Assembly (NCBI GenBank): GCA_903871235.1
Contig: CAIQGA010000155.1
Location: 1 to 64,000 of the forward strand
Origin: an uncultured Chlorobiaceae bacterium
GTDB taxonomy: Bacteria > Bacteroidota > Chlorobiia > Chlorobiales > Chlorobiaceae
Direction of reading: 5' to 3'
Length of the DNA: 64,000 bases
Shown piece after piece: positions 61,522 to 64,000 of the stretch (position 1 is the first letter of the stretch; each line of letters begins with the position of its first letter). The notes beneath the pieces were generated by a model, which was not told the origin of the DNA, did not search any database, and saw only the letters and a list, made by a program, of their open reading frames with translations. The translations under genes and the position numbers were made by a program.

Positions 61522-62982
61522 ATGACCATGTCAAACGCACCACAGGAACCCAGCAGTCAGTTACAACGCAGTGTAACAACCCACGTAGCAAGGAATCTGG
61601 CGAACACGACCAAAACTGCGCCCCAGATGAACTCCATAACCCCGAGATGGCTTTTAAAGCTTCTCCCTTGGGTTCATGTCTCATCGGGCACCTACCGCGT
61701 CAACCGCACAAAAATAGAACTGCAGAAACCCGAGCGTATCGGAATAGATTTTCATAGAGGCATCGCATCATTTCGCCCTGAAGCGCTGAAAAGCATTCCT
61801 CTCTTTGCATCGTTTGATAACGAAATCATCAGCAATCTGGCAAAAAAGTTTGTGCTCGAAGAGACGGGACTTGGCAACACCCTTATCCTTGAAGGTGAAG
61901 ATCGCCACAAAATTTTTATCATTGCACACGGTCAGGTAGAAGTTTTAAGCAAGGGACTTCACGGTGAGGATCTTCGTATCGCCCTGCTTTCAGAAGGAGA
62001 GTATTTTGGTGAAGAAGACCTTGTTTCAGAAAAACCTTCATCAGTCACTATCCGCACCATTACCCCTGGCTCCTATTTCTCACTCTCCAGTGTTGATATC
62101 GAAAAGCTTTTCCAGGAATCACCTTCACTGAAAGAGGCTTTTCAGGCTTCGGTCGAAGAGTACCTTAAAATCCGCTCGACCGTCAACAAACATGGCGAAA
62201 AGCACATCGACCTTATTGCCGGTTTCGCTGAAAATGTTGAAATCCCAGAGACGTATGTGGATTACTCCAATAAACCCCGTGAATACTCTCTTCAGGCCAT
62301 ACAGACCGTGGTTCGCGTCCACACAAGGGTTTCCGACCTCTACAATGAGCCCTACAACCAGATAGAGCAGCAGATGCGTCTGACGATCGAGGGCATCAAG
62401 GAGCGTCAGGAGTGGGAGTTCATCAACAACCGTGAGTTCGGCCTGCTCCATTCTGCCGATCCCGGACAGCGCATCAGCACCCGCTACGGCACACCAACCC
62501 CGGATGACCTTGACGATCTGCTCACAAAGGTGTGGAAAAAACCCGCCTTCTTTATCGCTCACCCAAAAGCCATTGCCGCCTTCGAGCGCGAATGCACCTG
62601 GCGCGGCGTTCCTCCACCAACCATCAATCTCTTTGGAACTCCTGTCCTGACCTGGCGTGGCGTACCGCTTGTGCCATGCGACAAGATTGAAATCAACAAA
62701 AATCAATCAGGTCAAGGCACAACCAACATTATCCTCGTCCGTGTAGGCGAAAATGAGCAGGGCGTTGTTGGATTGCATCAGGCCGGAATCCCCGGAGAGA
62801 TCAGCCCGAGCCTTTCGGCAAGACTAATGGGTCTCGACAAGCTTGGCGTTGCCTCCTATCTCTTGACACTTTACTCATCACTGGCCGTTTTGACCGATGA
62901 TGCTCTGGCTATCCTTGAAAATGTTGAGGTCGGCTACTATCACGATTACGAGCATCGCTTGTTAGGTACAAAAACCAAATAA
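61522..62982 (+). CDS. Family 2 encapsulin shell protein with inserted cNMP-binding domain (family 2B type)
   Basis: N-arm, then RPEALKSIPLFASFDNEIISNLAKKFVLEETGLGNTLILEGEDRHKIFIIAHGQVEVLSKG...EGEYFGEEDLVSEKPSSVTIRT (cNMP domain), then HK97-like encapsulin part (EYSLQAIQTVVRVHTRVSDLYNEPYNQIEQQMRLTIEGIKERQEWEFINNREFGLLHSADPGQRISTRYGTPTPDDLDDLLTKVW...). Confidence 0.88.
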   Translation: MTMSNAPQEPSSQLQRSVTTHVARNLANTTKTAPQMNSITPRWLLKLLPWVHVSSGTYRVNRTKIELQKPERIGIDFHRGIASFRPEALKSIPLFASFDNEIISNLAKKFVLEETGLGNTLILEGEDRHKIFIIAHGQVEVLSKGLHGEDLRIALLSEGEYFGEEDLVSEKPSSVTIRTITPGSYFSLSSVDIEKLFQESPSLKEAFQASVEEYLKIRSTVNKHGEKHIDLIAGFAENVEIPETYVDYSNKPREYSLQAIQTVVRVHTRVSDLYNEPYNQIEQQMRLTIEGIKERQEWEFINNREFGLLHSADPGQRISTRYGTPTPDDLDDLLTKVWKKPAFFIAHPKAIAAFERECTWRGVPPPTINLFGTPVLTWRGVPLVPCDKIEINKNQSGQGTTNIILVRVGENEQGVVGLHQAGIPGEISPSLSARLMGLDKLGVASYLLTLYSSLAVLTDDALAILENVEVGYYHDYEHRLLGTKTK

Positions 62983-63065
62983 AACTGCGATTAACCGCTA
63001 TGGAGAAAGTGCCATGATTCAAGTACTGAAACATGGTGTTTCTCTATAGATTACCATTGTAACTT

Positions 63066-64000
63066 ATGCCTGGAACATATAAGCAAGAGAACATTACGGG
63101 AATCGAAAGTGAAGCACTGAACCCGGTGTTCATTGCACAGCTTGCAAGCCGTCTGTTCAATGAACTGCCTGAAGCTGGCACTGCGCCAAGATATGAAACC
63201 GATGCCGCAGGCGCACCATCTTCAGTTGCTGATACTTTACATGATAAAACTGTTCTCGCCGGGAATCCGGATGCGTTGAACTTTCCGACCACTCTGCAAC
63301 AGCAGGATTTTTCCGGGCCGTCGACTCCTCCTTATAGTTTCGATGGGCTACCAACGGAACCAGAACACGATTTCTATTTTTTGGCAGGCGCACCAGAAAA
63401 AAAAGAGGAACCACTCGGCCATCACGCCAATAAACTGACCGAGCAGCAAAACTATTCCGACAATAAAAACGGCTCATACGGGCTCGACCAATTTATCCGG
63501 CGCAGCCTGCCTCCAAAGCCAGACTCGACGGAACATTTTTCGGAAGGTCATCCAGAAAGCATTACTCCGTTTTTTACTACACTGAATGGTGGACTTCCTT
63601 CTGACGACGATTTTTCTTTTAAAGTGCTTCTTGCCGCAGCTCAAGAGCCCATATCGACCGCAACTGCCCCTCAGAGCCTGAACCCGGAGGCTTTTTCCTC
63701 CAACCAGTTGCAGCAGCAGCTTCCCGAATTGCCGGGCTCAACCGGCGTACCTGCAGACGGTCAATGCTACGGCGCAAAGCTCTACCAGACGTTTGCACAA
63801 GAACAGGGAAGCCCTGACCTGGAAAAGCTCTTTCGCTCCCTTCGTGGCATACAGAATGTCCCATCCGGAGATTTTTCAACGCTCTCATCCCCGGGAACCG
63901 TAGACCGCTCTTCGAGCATCCATCCTGAGCTTCCCGGCAAAGCACCTGCTCCGGTATGGCCGAACCGAAGTCCGGAAACACTCGGCAGCAGCCATCTACC
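63066..64000 (+). CDS. Probable encapsulin cargo, N-terminal disordered targeting region (partial; cysteine desulfurase expected downstream)
   Basis: ATG at 63066, open to the window end (at least 311 codons, absent from the ORF track because no stop). Low-complexity Pro/Ser/Gly-rich region starting MPGTYKQENITGIESEALNPVFIAQLASRLFNELPEAGTAPRYETDAAGAP. Position directly after a family 2 shell gene. Confidence 0.65.
   Translation, partial: MPGTYKQENITGIESEALNPVFIAQLASRLFNELPEAGTAPRYETDAAGAPSSVADTLHDKTVLAGNPDALNFPTTLQQQDFSGPSTPPYSFDGLPTEPEHDFYFLAGAPEKKEEPLGHHANKLTEQQNYSDNKNGSYGLDQFIRRSLPPKPDSTEHFSEGHPESITPFFTTLNGGLPSDDDFSFKVLLAAAQEPISTATAPQSLNPEAFSSNQLQQQLPELPGSTGVPADGQCYGAKLYQTFAQEQGSPDLEKLFRSLRGIQNVPSGDFSTLSSPGTVDRSSSIHPELPGKAPAPVWPNRSPETLGSSHL

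Overview
The gene content looks like a green sulfur bacterium (Chlorobiaceae-like): hemX-hemA-hemC-hemD, hemB, aroC, a Chlorobium-type sepiapterin reductase, metX, serS, radC, typA, waaA and others. Several accessory modules sit between the housekeeping genes. (1) A two-gene AAA-ATPase/DUF4276 (Toprim-like) defence-type module lies next to hsdM and is bracketed by a 116-nt exact direct repeat of the hsdM 3' end. A decayed Rpn-type nuclease and an IS5-like transposase remnant lie beyond hsdM. (2) A complete-looking RiPP cluster on the minus strand (about 13.0-25.5 kb) has a Nif11-type leader precursor with a 22-residue Val/Ile/Ala-rich core after a GG site, a PoyD-like radical SAM epimerase, a B12-type radical SAM RiPP maturase, a full NHLP-type export machine (HlyD, TolC, C39-peptidase ABC, second ABC) and a Cache-domain membrane protein. 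(3) A two-partner secretion pair has a 1690-aa exoprotein carrying about 11-12 tandem repeats of roughly 57 aa. (4) One protein combines a PfkB-like region, a P-loop ATPase and a RyR domain. (5) A Na+-pumping decarboxylase operon. (6) A SAM-I riboswitch precedes metX, and a probable attenuator precedes a DEAD-box helicase gene; neither is visible in an ORF track. (7) At the right edge, a family 2 encapsulin shell protein with an inserted cNMP-binding domain follows cysK and is followed by a cargo-like disordered protein that runs off the window. The two strongest candidates for a new system are the Nif11/PoyD/B12-rSAM/NHLP cluster and the encapsulin locus. All family calls come from reading the translations by eye; no database search was run.
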